Positions 1 to 9,709 of a DNA stretch of 51,127 bases are shown one piece after another. Positions within the stretch are counted from its first letter, which is position 1, and each line of letters starts with the position of its first letter. The DNA comes from an uncultured Bacteroidales bacterium (lineage in GTDB: Bacteria > Bacteroidota > Bacteroidia > Bacteroidales > UBA932), in the NCBI GenBank assembly GCA_944326305.1, contig CALVDL010000022.1:1-51127 (forward strand), read 5' to 3'. The translations under genes and the position numbers were made by a program. The notes under the pieces are model-generated. The model saw only the letters and a list, made by a program, of their open reading frames with translations. It was not told where the DNA came from and did not search any database.

Positions 1-118
1 TTTCTGATGTACGATTGTTGCAATTTTTGATGTAGCCTCGTTGCCGATTTTGATGTATTCCTGATTTCCGGTTACAGCCCGGCATCCGCGCTTACTTCGG
101 ACACACTGTTTGAAACAC
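1..118. repeat. 23-bp iterons and probable mobile-element end
   Basis: The heptamer TGATGTA recurs at 5, 28 and 51, exactly 23 bp apart. The first two units also share GTTGC twelve bases after the unit start and a T-rich tail. At 107-117 there is a small palindrome, TGTTTGAAACA, just before homology to gmd resumes at 122. Evenly spaced short repeats next to an abrupt gene break resemble transposase-binding sites at IS21-, Mu- or Tn7-type ends. That assignment is inference, because no transposase lies in the window and the element continues off the left edge. Confidence 0.4.
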
Positions 119-121
119 TAC

Positions 122-301
122 CCCCAAATCCGCATAATGCAGGTGGAACCGGGGCCGCCCCTCCAAGTGCGCTATCCTCTCCCTGTAGTCCACCGACGAG
201 CGCCGTATCGTCCCGTGGACATCATACCCCCTATTCAATAGAAATTCGGCCAGGAACGATCCGTCCTGGCCGGTGACGCCGGTGATTAATGCGGTTTTCA
301 T
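122..301 (-). pseudogene. gmd: GDP-mannose 4,6-dehydratase, N-terminal fragment
   Basis: Only the first 60 residues of a GDP-mannose 4,6-dehydratase remain. They include the Rossmann nucleotide-binding motif [12 protein letters not shown] and the family-typical HGTIRRSS and FHLHYADLG stretches. After the ADLG motif the sequence departs from the family and stops at base 92; an intact protein would run to about 340-380 residues. The enzyme makes GDP-4-keto-6-deoxymannose, the precursor of GDP-fucose and related sugars, so this fragment cannot be active. It is the last recognisable gene of the capsule locus and ends beside iteron-like repeats, which suggests disruption by insertion or deletion. 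Confidence 0.8.
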
Positions 302-323
302 TATTTTTTTTTAGCAATCCCTT

Positions 324-1499
324 TTATTTAATATTCGCTGTGATTTTTTTATAAACTGCTATAACATTCTTCACATCAAATTCTTTCTCAGCTTTTTCCC
401 TTCCATATTTTCCCATCAACTCTTTTTCTTTTATAGGTAAGCTTATAAACCGGCATATTGCATCCGCCAAAGCCGGCGCATCTTTAGGAGGAACAATATA
501 ACCATTTTTCCCATCTTCTACAGTTTCACGACACCCTGGTATATCTGTTGTAATAATTGGCTTGCCCATAGCCATTGCCTCCATTAAAACTCGAGACATA
601 CCTTCATTATAAAAAGTCGGATGAACAATACAATCTGCTGATTGAATAATCGGACGCACATTAGATCTATAGCCAAGAAAATCTATTATTCCATTATTAT
701 GATCTCTCTGCACTATAGCTTTGGGAACATGATTAGGATATTCTTCATCAATATTTCCCAATAATTGGAAATCCGCATCAATACCTTCATTTTTTATTAT
801 CCTTGCCGCATCAACATACTCTTGATAACCCTTATCATATAAGACACGAGCTATCATTAAGAAAGTAGTTTTCATATTATTGATCTAAATGAATTATCCC
901 CTATTTTTGACTCCAAGGAAATTTGAATAAAACCAGTTCTGTATGGTAAATCAAATAAATTTGTCCAAATTGATCCCTTCGCCTCCGGGAAGTAGTATTA
1001 TCTTATTGCGAGAAACAATATGTTTTTTAATCATTACTTCAAAATTATATTTATTGAGAACTAAAACATGTTCAGGGAAATGTAATGCAAAACGATATAA
1101 CGCACGAGCGATTATACTTCCTATACTATTGGAACTGAATACATATCCAAGTCCGGCAATCATTGCAGTAGATGGAATATTGCATAGTTTTGCAGCTATC
1201 GATCCATAGATATTAGGTTTTATTGTGTAAAGAAAAATGTAATCCGGTTGTTCTTCTTTGTAAATTAGATATAATTTTTTCAAGTAAACCAATTCCCTTA
1301 TTGGATTCATTCCGGATCTGTTCATTTCAATCTGAATAAATTTAATTTTAGAGTTATCAGGATGATAATCATAGTCTTGAGGGGCTACTAAAATTACACT
1401 ATAACCATCAGCGACATAACTATTTATAACATCTCCTCTAAAATTTATCAAATTACGCAAACTATTATCGCAGAATAAAATCTTTTTACTATCAGTCAT
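324..1499 (-). pseudogene. GT4-family glycosyltransferase, frameshifted into two halves
   Basis: Two adjacent open frames are the two halves of one group-1 (GT4) glycosyltransferase. The N-terminal half (951-1499) starts MTDSKKILFCDNS and ends in the inter-domain stretch LLPGGEGINLDKF. The C-terminal half (324-875) has the nucleotide-sugar-binding domain, with FLMIARVLYDKGYQEYVDAA and the E-x7-E-like stretch NEGMSRVLMEAMAMGKPIITT. Between them (about 876-953) the homologous reading shifts frame twice, with stops in each frame. The total length matches an intact enzyme of about 370 residues. It is probably inactive unless the shifts are assembly errors in this AT-rich tract. It sits at the distal, decayed end of the capsule operon, and the first half overlaps the preceding remnant by about 3 bases. 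Confidence 0.75.
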
Positions 1500-2460
1500 G
1501 ATTGTGAATTAATTTCTATTGACAAATTTTGTGATATAAGTGTACAAAATCTTCGATGTGATTTTAGACCGAATATTGATTTGACAGTATTGACCAGTTT
1601 TACTTTCGGATTCAAGTCATACTTCAAAATCCAAAGATATTGTTTCAAATTATTTAATTCTCGTTCCCGTAATTCACCTGAAAATTATGGGCTTATCCGA
1701 GTAAAATACAGAACTCATATGCCATAAAAGACAGCAATGCATTTTTTAGCTCATAATCTGAATAATTGTCTTTGATCTTTGCTGTCTCGGTTATAAATAT
1801 ATTGTACAAATCCCTATATTTCTTTTCACTGAAAGAAGAAGATATAGTACCTGTCACCTGCTTTCGATAAATATACATATATTCGTTAACAAACCTGAAA
1901 GCTCTGCTCTTGGAAAGAATTTCCTGTATAGACAATGGTCCGAATTTATTGAGATTACATCCTACGTCATCAATCCTATAAATTTTACCATGAGCCATCT
2001 TATGTTTAAGAGCAAAATAATAATCTTCATTATTTATTGTTACAATTGCATTTGTATAACAGGATAAAATAAGTTCAATTGGGCAGTATATTATCCAGTT
2101 AATTAATGAAGCCCCTTTAAAGAAATGAAATCCATGTACAGTATAAATGATTTTAGTCCCTTTTCTTCGAGTATGAGCCAACATGGCTGCAAGTCTTCCT
2201 AAGACAGCCCCCATGGGGGTATGACAATGTATTATATCATAATGATTGGAAGATATTATGCTTTTTAATTGAAATAATGCACTTATATTTTTTAATGAAA
2301 ATGGGGATCGTTGAATATCCACATCATATTGATTATCAACATTACCAACCTCGATTCCTGGTGATGCATTATCCACCACCCACCCATTATTCTTAAACCA
2401 TTGCATATATGGAGCGTTAAACTTTGAAAAACCTTTATGATTGGCAATAAAAGAACTTTT
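1497..2460 (-). pseudogene. Chimeric remnant: GT4 N-terminus joined to GT2 C-terminus
   Basis: The open part (1693-2406) begins as the N-terminal domain of a GT4 glycosyltransferase, with DIIHCHTPMGAVLGRLAA and YTVHGFHFFKGASLINW. It switches in frame near residue 165 (about base 1911) to what resembles the C-terminal tail of an unrelated GT2 enzyme (VNEYMYIYRKQVTGTISSSFSEKK). Upstream of base 2406 the frame continues with a GT4-like stretch (FIANHKGFSKFNAPY) but has no start codon there. Downstream of the stop at 1693 the GT2-like tail resumes in another frame (ELRERELNNLKQYLWILKYD) and runs to about 1497. It therefore looks like a deletion fusion that has since decayed. No function is expected. 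Confidence 0.65.
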
Positions 2461-2629
2461 TTTATTATTATAATATGTGATTAGTAATTTTAGAAATAAA
2501 CAACAGAAGAGTACACATATCCCAATGATATTCCCGACCTTTGGCGGACAGGCATGGTTAATTCTTTCATTATATCAGTTCAAATCCTCTCTCCAAAGTA
2601 GGGACTATTTAGAAATAATCTCATAAATT

Positions 2630-3388
2630 CTAAACAAATTTGCAGTTAACACTATTTTTTATAACATATTTAATGAAAGTAAAAAATAAAATAAATCTAT
2701 ATGAGATTCTAAATGAGAGGGGATTTTTAGGCCCATCTATATTTTTTGAGGCATTATTCCCATGCCTGCGATATAATAAATATGGTTTATCTATAAATGT
2801 AACTTTACCATAATAACACCCCAACAAAGCAATCCATATATCATGCATAATAGGCTCTTTGGGTAATGGTAAGACCTTTTCCAATAGTTGCCTATTAAAT
2901 GCCATACAACAACCTAAATAATTTTGATGCAATATATTATTCAAAATAGATTTACTCGGTTTGTTTAATGCAAAATTAGAAGGAACAATCTGATTTAAAG
3001 CAGCATCAGTAATAATGCAATCAGATAATACTAAATCCGATGTCTTTAATGCCGTCAAAAAAGCATCAACTCTACCTTTCAACCATACATCATCTTGATC
3101 TGCTAAAAATATAGACTCTCCTTTAGCATACTTTAGCGCATTTTCAAAATTTCTTGCCACAGAAAAACATTTTCTAAAAACGCCTTTATATTTACATGTA
3201 TATTTTGCATTATGATAAATTCTTATCCGATTATCATTTATTCTTTTTATTAAGTCAATAGTAGAATCACTTGAATTATCATCAGAAATAATTATTTCAT
3301 CTTTGCTTGATAGCTGAGAGAGGATTGACTCTAATTGTTCTACAATATACTTTTCTCCATTATACGTAGCTAAGCAGACTGATATCAT
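2630..3388 (-). CDS. GT2-family glycosyltransferase
   Basis: A 252-residue GT-A-fold transferase of family 2. It opens with the family signature ISVCLATYNGEKYIVEQLESI, followed by IIISDDNSSDST and the metal/nucleotide-binding acidic motif LADQDDVWL near residue 118. A C-terminal MHDIWIALL / LLYRRHGNN segment resembles rhamnosyltransferase-like enzymes of O-antigen and capsule loci. It should act on the cytoplasmic face, adding one sugar to the lipid-linked repeat unit; donor and acceptor cannot be read from the sequence. Its start overlaps the end of the polymerase gene by 29 bases, as expected within one operon. It is the last apparently intact gene of the locus and is strongly AT-rich. Confidence 0.85.
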   Translation of the reverse strand: MISVCLATYNGEKYIVEQLESILSQLSSKDEIIISDDNSSDSTIDLIKRINDNRIRIYHNAKYTCKYKGVFRKCFSVARNFENALKYAKGESIFLADQDDVWLKGRVDAFLTALKTSDLVLSDCIITDAALNQIVPSNFALNKPSKSILNNILHQNYLGCCMAFNRQLLEKVLPLPKEPIMHDIWIALLGCYYGKVTFIDKPYLLYRRHGNNASKNIDGPKNPLSFRISYRFILFFTFIKYVIKNSVNCKFV

Positions 3389-4589
3389 ATCTTGAATTAA
3401 ATTGATTTAGTTTGTAAATAACAATAAATAACATCAGAAAAAATGGATTTATCAGCAAAGGATTTGTGCCTACTAAAATATATGTTACAAAAAACGCGAC
3501 TCCAATATACCGCAAAATACCTTGCTTATTAAATAAACTCATTGATTCAGCAAATATAAATAAGGTGAATAATACAAACCAGATTAGGCCAAATTTTCTT
3601 ATTGTATTTAAATGATCGATTTCAATGTTATTGACATATGCATTAAATCCAGATGTATAAAATTCTGTTCCCACACCTTGTCCAAACAATAAATATAATG
3701 GGTGCTCTTTAAATAGGATGATTAAAGACTTAAAATGTTCTAATCTCACATTTACTGTGTCAGACTTACCAACTAATGAGTCATAATAATAATTATATAA
3801 ATCAGACAAGGACTCTTTGGATAAACTTATAAAAAAAATTATTAATACCGTAATGGCAGCAAGAAATACAATTTTAAATTTTGAGAAGACTAAAAACCCG
3901 TTACGGATTTTAATCCAACTAAATATGTACAATAAAACAATAAAACCGACAACGAATAAAGATGATTTAGAAAAAGAAAGGACTATTGCTAGCAAAACGA
4001 CACATGCCTTGAAATATTGCTTATTATACAAATAAATTATAAATGCAAAATTATAAAATAATGATATCTTAAAATATACACCAGGTAAATTAGATGCTTC
4101 TACAGCTTTAATCCCAAACATTCCCATTTCTTTATTATTAAGGAAATCTGATACCGGTATTATTAAAGATGGGATTGTAATAAAAACGGCATATAATGCT
4201 ATAGTTAATAAAGACATTAATAATATTGAATGTAAAAAACTATTTATCGCTAATTTGATATTTGTATTATCTATTAGAAATAAAAATATTACAGCAGGGA
4301 TAAACGGTGTAATATTTGATACGCCCAATGAAGCAGCTCCGTCATTTAACTGTCCTATAAAAAAACTCATTATGGGTGCAAGTCCCATAAGACATAATAC
4401 AAACTCAAAATATCGAATTCTTTTTACATTAAATCCTGTTAATATCAGACAAAAGCATCCATATAAATATGATAAATATTTAATATATAGGCCTCCCCCC
4501 ATATCAATGGCTGTAGAATATACCATTAACAAAATTGCGAAAGATCGGAACTTTCTACATGACACATTTAAATTAAGGTTAACAAACAT
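3360..4589 (-). CDS. Wzy-like polysaccharide polymerase (multi-pass membrane protein)
   Basis: A 409-residue protein made of about ten hydrophobic segments, with a longer polar loop around residues 255-330 (KESLSDLYNYYYDSLVGKSD...). This is the layout of O-antigen/capsule polymerases of the Wzy type, which join undecaprenyl-linked repeat units on the periplasmic face of the inner membrane. The stretch HFKSLIILFKEHPLYLLFGQGVGTEF resembles the conserved loop of O-antigen ligase/polymerase proteins. Wzy proteins diverge strongly, so the call rests on topology and on context (one flippase and many transferases in the same operon). It overlaps both neighbours by 11 and 29 bases. Composition is very AT-rich. 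Confidence 0.75.
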   Translation of the reverse strand: MFVNLNLNVSCRKFRSFAILLMVYSTAIDMGGGLYIKYLSYLYGCFCLILTGFNVKRIRYFEFVLCLMGLAPIMSFFIGQLNDGAASLGVSNITPFIPAVIFLFLIDNTNIKLAINSFLHSILLMSLLTIALYAVFITIPSLIIPVSDFLNNKEMGMFGIKAVEASNLPGVYFKISLFYNFAFIIYLYNKQYFKACVVLLAIVLSFSKSSLFVVGFIVLLYIFSWIKIRNGFLVFSKFKIVFLAAITVLIIFFISLSKESLSDLYNYYYDSLVGKSDTVNVRLEHFKSLIILFKEHPLYLLFGQGVGTEFYTSGFNAYVNNIEIDHLNTIRKFGLIWFVLFTLFIFAESMSLFNKQGILRYIGVAFFVTYILVGTNPLLINPFFLMLFIVIYKLNQFNSRYDISLLSYV

Positions 4590-5400
4590 TACGTGTCAGA
4601 ACTTTAAGCTTTAACAATAAATATTTAAACAAAGATATATGTGCCGCGTCTTTCGCCATCAAATAATACTTTATATTATTTTTCAGTACATTATTTAATT
4701 TCAAAAATTTAACAACAACAGATCTGTATTTGACAGCCCCCAAAGCATTAGACGCATGCTGTCGATATAAAATATCAGATTGTTCTGTACATTTTATAAT
4801 ACCTTTTTCATAGTATACCCTAAGCGCTAACCATGAATCATGCATAACAACATTACTTGACACAGGAAATGTTATATCTTTAGCTTTTCTATTAAAAGCC
4901 ATTGTACATCCTGTAATAAAATTCAAGACTGGGAGAAAAGACAATTTATCAACATAATACGATATTTTAGAGTATTCAAAAAAAGATTTGTCTATTATAT
5001 TTAATTTTGCGTCAACGATTATTAAATCTGAATATATTAAGACAGGTTTATTTTTATATTCTGACTCTAATATTTTAATTTGTCTTATTGCATTCAATAT
5101 TTTATTTGGCAGCCAAATGTCATCTTGATCGCAAAACATATAATAATCGGATTCAACCTTATCTAATAACCATAAAAAACTACCAGCGGAGCCCCTTTTC
5201 TTCGTATCCGAGATAAAAATTATATTTTCATATTTGGATGAATATTCTTTTATAATGTCGAAAGTATTATCCACCGACATATCATCATGAATATATAAAG
5301 TCCAATTTGTGTAAGTTTGACTTATAATAGAATCGATCAGCTGTCCCAAATACTTGGCTCCGTTATAAGTCGCTAATAAAATAGATATTTCATTACGCAT
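4579..5400 (-). CDS. GT2-family glycosyltransferase
   Basis: A family 2 glycosyltransferase of about 273 residues. Motifs in order are ISILLATYNGAKYLGQLIDSI at the N-terminus, WTLYIHDDMSVDNT, MFCDQDDIWLPNKI (acidic donor/metal site) and VVMHDSWLALRVYYEKG followed by ILYRQHASNALG. It shares this layout with the GT2 gene at 2630-3388 but is clearly divergent from it. I chose the ATG at 5400; the open frame extends to a GTG at 5412. The start overlaps the stop of the upstream GT4 gene by 8 bases. It should add one sugar to the capsule repeat unit in the cytoplasm; the specificity is unknown. Confidence 0.85.
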   Translation of the reverse strand: MRNEISILLATYNGAKYLGQLIDSIISQTYTNWTLYIHDDMSVDNTFDIIKEYSSKYENIIFISDTKKRGSAGSFLWLLDKVESDYYMFCDQDDIWLPNKILNAIRQIKILESEYKNKPVLIYSDLIIVDAKLNIIDKSFFEYSKISYYVDKLSFLPVLNFITGCTMAFNRKAKDITFPVSSNVVMHDSWLALRVYYEKGIIKCTEQSDILYRQHASNALGAVKYRSVVVKFLKLNNVLKNNIKYYLMAKDAAHISLFKYLLLKLKVLTRNVC

Positions 5401-6505
5401 GATCAAGTACACTTAGATATGCAGCAAATGTTTGATCTGCTGTTTTTTCCCATGTAAACTTATTCCTATATAAAGTATTTTCTGTCTTTGAACAATATTC
5501 ATTAAGTACTGTTTCCTCTATATTTTTCAAATTCAATGGAGAACATTTTATTGCATAATCAGTAAAATATGTATCGTATGGCAGGAATCTATTATCCGAT
5601 ACAATAATTTTACATCCTGACTGCAGAGCTTCAAGACTTACCAGACCAGGAGATTCTCTTAAAGATAATAGTACATGTAATTTGGCGTAATGATAAAAAC
5701 TATATATTTCATCATGAGGTACATTATTTATAAATATAACATTGCCTCGTTTATCTGCCAGTTTTCTCAATCTATTGTAGTATTTTTGTTCGCCTACAGC
5801 ACCAACGAACACAATTGGAATCTCTTTATGTTTTTCTAATGCCTTTAATAAATTTAGCTGATTTTTTATAAATTCAATCCTCCCAACCTGAAGGATATAA
5901 TTATCTGGAAGATGGTATTTATCTTTTATGTTGAAGATTTTATAATTTCCGACAGAATCTGTAGCATTATAAATAATTGCAATTTTATTAGAATTACAAT
6001 TGTAATTAATATTAGCAAATTCAAATAATAGCTTACCCTCTTCGACAGAATTTGGGGATACCATATCTGAATTTGCTATACACCAGGCTATATAATTGCT
6101 GAATCTATTAGATAGAAAAGTCGGCTTCTTGAATAATCTGGCAGAAATTTTTACCATTAATAGCGCAATCTTCACTATATTCTCTGACAGAGATATACTA
6201 TAGTTGAAAATAGAAAATAATGACGATATAGCCAAATATGAATAATCCCAATAAATACTTGATGTTATTATTTTTAAATTTAATGATTTCGCCTTTTTGA
6301 TAAAAGCTGTTGTTTCATATATCGTAGCATAATTAAAAATATGAGCAATACTATAATTAGAAGTCAGTTGATTAGGTGTTGTGATAATTTCACATAGAAT
6401 ATCATATTTTTTTTCTAAATATTCTTTCGTCTTTAAAACCTGAACAGAGTCCCCTCCATACTTTGTTAAATATGTTGGACGAATACATAATGCAACCCGT
6501 AACAT
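5393..6505 (-). CDS. GT4-family glycosyltransferase
   Basis: A 370-residue GT-B-fold transferase. The N-terminal domain has YLTKYGGDSVQVLKTKEYLEK. The C-terminal domain has the GT4 signature: YILQVGRIEFIKNQLNLLKAL, the loop IVFVGAVGEQKYYNRLR, and HVLLSLRESPGLVSLEALQSGCKIIVSD, which contains the E-x7-E donor-binding glutamates. Length is normal for a complete GT4 enzyme. It lies between wecB (6 bases upstream) and a GT2 gene, all in one minus-strand operon. It should extend the lipid-linked repeat unit; the sugar is unknown. Low-GC coding sequence. Confidence 0.87.
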   Translation of the reverse strand: MLRVALCIRPTYLTKYGGDSVQVLKTKEYLEKKYDILCEIITTPNQLTSNYSIAHIFNYATIYETTAFIKKAKSLNLKIITSSIYWDYSYLAISSLFSIFNYSISLSENIVKIALLMVKISARLFKKPTFLSNRFSNYIAWCIANSDMVSPNSVEEGKLLFEFANINYNCNSNKIAIIYNATDSVGNYKIFNIKDKYHLPDNYILQVGRIEFIKNQLNLLKALEKHKEIPIVFVGAVGEQKYYNRLRKLADKRGNVIFINNVPHDEIYSFYHYAKLHVLLSLRESPGLVSLEALQSGCKIIVSDNRFLPYDTYFTDYAIKCSPLNLKNIEETVLNEYCSKTENTLYRNKFTWEKTADQTFAAYLSVLDHA

Positions 6506-6511
6506 ATAATA

Positions 6512-7660
6512 TTAAAATTTAGCTATGATTCTTTTACATGCATTTCCATCTCCATATGGATTTACTGCCATACTCATTTTTTCATATGCAATTGGATTAT
6601 CTATTAGATTTGAAACTTCTGTGACAATCTTATTATAGTCGGTACCGACTAATTTTACAGTTCCGGCACTAAGAGCCTCTGGTCTTTCCGTTGTATCACG
6701 CATTACAAGTACTGGCTTACCAAGACCTGGAGCTTCTTCTTGAATTCCTCCACTATCTGTTAGGACTATTGATGATTTTTCCATCAGATAAATAAAACTC
6801 AGGTATTCAAGTGGTTCAATAAAAAACATGTTACCAAGATGTGATAGATTATCACCAAAAACTTCATGTATTGGCTTTCTTACATTCGGATTAAGATGCA
6901 TTGGGTATACAAAATCTACCTCTTTGTATTTCTTCGCAAGATCCTTAATTGCCCTACACATATTGATAAATCCATCTCCAAAATTCTCTCTTCTATGCCC
7001 TGTAATCAGGACTAGTTTCTTTTGTCCTGCTAAACGATTGACATCATACCCAGCATCGGCCAATTCATTTTCAAGTGATTTGTCTAATGTCTTATCCAAC
7101 TTTATCTTATCTACAACCCAATATAGTGCGTCTACAACTGTATTGCCAGTAACTGTAATATTGGATTCACATACATTTTCTTTGAGTAGATTATCTCGGC
7201 TAAGAGGCGTAGGAGCAAAATTATATGTTGCAATACGACCCGTAATCTGACGATTCATTTCTTCTGGCCATGGACTATAAATATTATTTGTGCGAAGACC
7301 AGCCTCTACATGTCCTACAGGTATTTGTTGATAAAATGCTGCTAAAGCAGCTGCGGTAGATGTCGTAGTGTCCCCATGCACAAGGACAACATCTGGATGA
7401 CTTTCTTTTAATATGCTACGCATTCCTATAAGTACCCGAGATGTTACATCATACAAATCTTGGCCTTGTCTCATTATATTTAAATCAAAATCTGGTTTTA
7501 TATCAAATATTCTCAATACTTGATCAAGCATTTCTCTATGTTGGCCAGTAACGCATACTATTGTTTCAAAAGATTCAGGGTGTTTTTGAAATTCTTTTAC
7601 TAAAGGAGCCATTTTTATTGCTTCCGGCCTGGTCCCGAAAACCAACATTATTTTTTTCAT
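6512..7660 (-). CDS. wecB: UDP-N-acetylglucosamine 2-epimerase (non-hydrolysing)
   Basis: A 382-residue enzyme that interconverts UDP-GlcNAc and UDP-ManNAc in the cytoplasm. It starts KKIMLVFGTRPEAIKMAPLV, continues with HGDTTTSTAAALAAFY and HVEAGLRT (active-site Asp/Glu region), then LITGHRRENFG and the C-terminal substrate-binding block DSGGIQEEAPGLGKPVLVMR with DTTERPEA. The length and all signature blocks match the family. No UDP-ManNAc dehydrogenase of the WecC type is evident here, so ManNAc itself is the likely capsule sugar. The gene is flanked by glycosyltransferases in the AT-rich cassette, with 6- and 8-base gaps to its neighbours. Confidence 0.95.
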   Translation of the reverse strand: MKKIMLVFGTRPEAIKMAPLVKEFQKHPESFETIVCVTGQHREMLDQVLRIFDIKPDFDLNIMRQGQDLYDVTSRVLIGMRSILKESHPDVVLVHGDTTTSTAAALAAFYQQIPVGHVEAGLRTNNIYSPWPEEMNRQITGRIATYNFAPTPLSRDNLLKENVCESNITVTGNTVVDALYWVVDKIKLDKTLDKSLENELADAGYDVNRLAGQKKLVLITGHRRENFGDGFINMCRAIKDLAKKYKEVDFVYPMHLNPNVRKPIHEVFGDNLSHLGNMFFIEPLEYLSFIYLMEKSSIVLTDSGGIQEEAPGLGKPVLVMRDTTERPEALSAGTVKLVGTDYNKIVTEVSNLIDNPIAYEKMSMAVNPYGDGNACKRIIAKF

Positions 7661-7668
7661 TATAGTGA

Positions 7669-8640
7669 CTATTTAAATGAATTAATCTGATGTTTTATAT
7701 TCGAAATAATAGATACGAGTTTAAAAATAGGATTATAAAATCCAACACACGATAAGTACATTAATATAGAATGGATAAGATTAGACCGTTCATCAAAAAC
7801 ATATTTTTTTAATTCAAAACATTTATCTTTAAATTCTGACGATGAAAATATACCGCCACAAAATGCTCTTTCAACAATAGAAAAAGACAATCTTGCATAA
7901 GCATCCTCAATAACACTTGTAGTATTGAGAAGAGCACATATTTTATTCAGTAACACTATATCTTTATTATAAGTATCTCTCGAATAGTGTCGAACTAATG
8001 AATTTTTATTTAAATCTAAAGTATAATGATAATATGCTCTTGCTAAATAAGATACTTTGACATTATTCATAAGAAGGCAACAATTTACATACAAGTCTTC
8101 AGAAAAAGATAAATCCAAAGGAAAACTTATACTATACTGCTGGAATAAACTTCTTTTAACTAACTTATTCCAACAGCTACCATGTAAATGATGAAACAAT
8201 TCTTTTAAAACTATGTCGTGATTTAAATTACTTGGTTGCTGTTTTACCAACATTGACTGCCTATTACAATCTTGATAATAATCACAAAGTAAAATATCAC
8301 AATCATCTTTATATGCATTATCATATAATTCACATAACATATTAGATTCTACCCAATCATCGGGATCGACATGAATCACATATTCTCCAACGGCAGAATC
8401 TAGTCCGCACTGGCGAGCTGAACTGACACCCCCATTTTTTTTGTGAATAACTTTTATTCGTTTATTTTTTTTTGCATATTCATCGCATATCTCCCCACTT
8501 TTATCTGGACTACCATCATCGATAAGCAGTATTTCATAATTTTCAAATGTCTGCGACACCAAACTATCCAAACACTTGTGGATATATCTCTCTGCTTTGA
8601 ACACAGGTACTATTACAGATATGCCAATTGATGAATTCAT
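7669..8640 (-). CDS. GT2-family glycosyltransferase
   Basis: A 323-residue family 2 glycosyltransferase. It carries ISVIVPVFKAERYIHKCLDSLVSQ, LIDDGSPDKSGEICDEYAKK, GVSSARQCGLDSAVGEYVIHVDPDDWVE (DPDD instead of the commoner DSDD acidic motif) and FSEDLYVNCCLL. This is the layout common in capsule and O-antigen loci, including many galactosyl- and glucosyltransferases; the donor cannot be deduced. The last 60 residues are less conserved and slightly hydrophobic. It lies between another GT2 gene (12 bases upstream) and wecB. AT-rich. Confidence 0.87.
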   Translation of the reverse strand: MNSSIGISVIVPVFKAERYIHKCLDSLVSQTFENYEILLIDDGSPDKSGEICDEYAKKNKRIKVIHKKNGGVSSARQCGLDSAVGEYVIHVDPDDWVESNMLCELYDNAYKDDCDILLCDYYQDCNRQSMLVKQQPSNLNHDIVLKELFHHLHGSCWNKLVKRSLFQQYSISFPLDLSFSEDLYVNCCLLMNNVKVSYLARAYYHYTLDLNKNSLVRHYSRDTYNKDIVLLNKICALLNTTSVIEDAYARLSFSIVERAFCGGIFSSSEFKDKCFELKKYVFDERSNLIHSILMYLSCVGFYNPIFKLVSIISNIKHQINSFK

Positions 8641-8652
8641 AGCGGCTTAACC

Positions 8653-9699
8653 CTATTTGAGAATTCGATATAATCTCATTGAGTGAATATAATGATACAA
8701 TTTTTGAATATTAGTCCAGAACAATATCGACATCCTACTTGGATATTTTTTTGAGATTCTCCAATTTTGTATCCAATTTGAAATATATCCTCTATTATTT
8801 ACATTGAGGCTATTATATAACTCAATATTTTCTGTTTTTATATAATTGTCTAGTTCCATTAAATCTTCTGAAAATTTCTTTTTTCGAGTCAAAAAAAGAA
8901 GATATAAATCTATAGATCTATTACATAATGTTTTAAGTAAATATTTTTTTAACATTATATCTCTGTCTATATCATCTTTATTTTTGTTAAAAATCTCAAT
9001 CATTCTATATAAGCCAAGCATGATATCCCGATATCTGCGTATGATTACCTGAGGATCCATTGTTTGCCCAGACCTTCCGCATCTATATTGATATAAATTA
9101 TTTTTTATATAATACACTTTTTTTACAGCAATCATTGGCCAGAAACACCATTCATAATCCGTATAAAAGATACCCTCTTGTTGAACATAATTAATCGATT
9201 TTAAAACACTCAACCTATAAGTAATCTGATGCATTTGTATATTAATATCTTCTAATATAGAAGTATCATACACATGCCCAGATAACATTTGAGGAGACCT
9301 TATTTCTTCCCGTCTGTTTGAATATATCAGAGTAAAATCAGTCAGTATTAGATCTGCATCTATTTTTTCTAATTCACAAATAAATCTTTCGAATGAATTT
9401 GAATTAAACCAGTCATCTGAATCAAGAACCTTTACATATTTTCCTGTAGCTATAGACAAGCCTTTATTAATGCATGAGCCATAATTTGCATTTTGTTTAT
9501 CAACAACAATTATTGAATTTGGATATTTTTCTGCATACTTATGTGCAATTAATGATGATGAATCCGTACTACCATCGTTAACTATAATTATTTCAAGTGC
9601 CCTTATATTTACAATATTAGTTATAGAATCCAAACATTGGGGCAAATATTTTTCCATATTATACGTTGGAATAATAATAGATAAAGTTTTAGTAATCAT
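8653..9699 (-). CDS. GT2-family glycosyltransferase
   Basis: A transferase of about 348 residues with the GT2 core LSIIIPTYNMEKYLPQCLDSI, IIVNDGSTDSSSLIAHKYAEK, NANYGSCINKGLSIATGKYVKVLDSDDWF (acidic DSDD) and TDYEWCFWPMIAVKKVYYI. The C-terminal third holds a helical domain rich in Lys and Tyr. I placed the start at the ATG at 9699; a TTG six bases earlier would only add two residues. It follows glf by about 10 bases in the same transcript. Since glf supplies UDP-Galf, one of these transferases may be a galactofuranosyltransferase, but nothing in the sequence assigns it. Confidence 0.86.
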   Translation of the reverse strand: MITKTLSIIIPTYNMEKYLPQCLDSITNIVNIRALEIIIVNDGSTDSSSLIAHKYAEKYPNSIIVVDKQNANYGSCINKGLSIATGKYVKVLDSDDWFNSNSFERFICELEKIDADLILTDFTLIYSNRREEIRSPQMLSGHVYDTSILEDINIQMHQITYRLSVLKSINYVQQEGIFYTDYEWCFWPMIAVKKVYYIKNNLYQYRCGRSGQTMDPQVIIRRYRDIMLGLYRMIEIFNKNKDDIDRDIMLKKYLLKTLCNRSIDLYLLFLTRKKKFSEDLMELDNYIKTENIELYNSLNVNNRGYISNWIQNWRISKKYPSRMSILFWTNIQKLYHYIHSMRLYRILK

Positions 9700-9709
9700 A
9701 TGCAATATT

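Noticed and set aside
2521..2625. Short plus-strand frame (begins MIFPTFGGQAWL) and a hydrophobic minus-strand stretch upstream of the chimera
   Set aside because: No family recognised, no neighbouring signals, and the region is decayed; not enough to call a gene.
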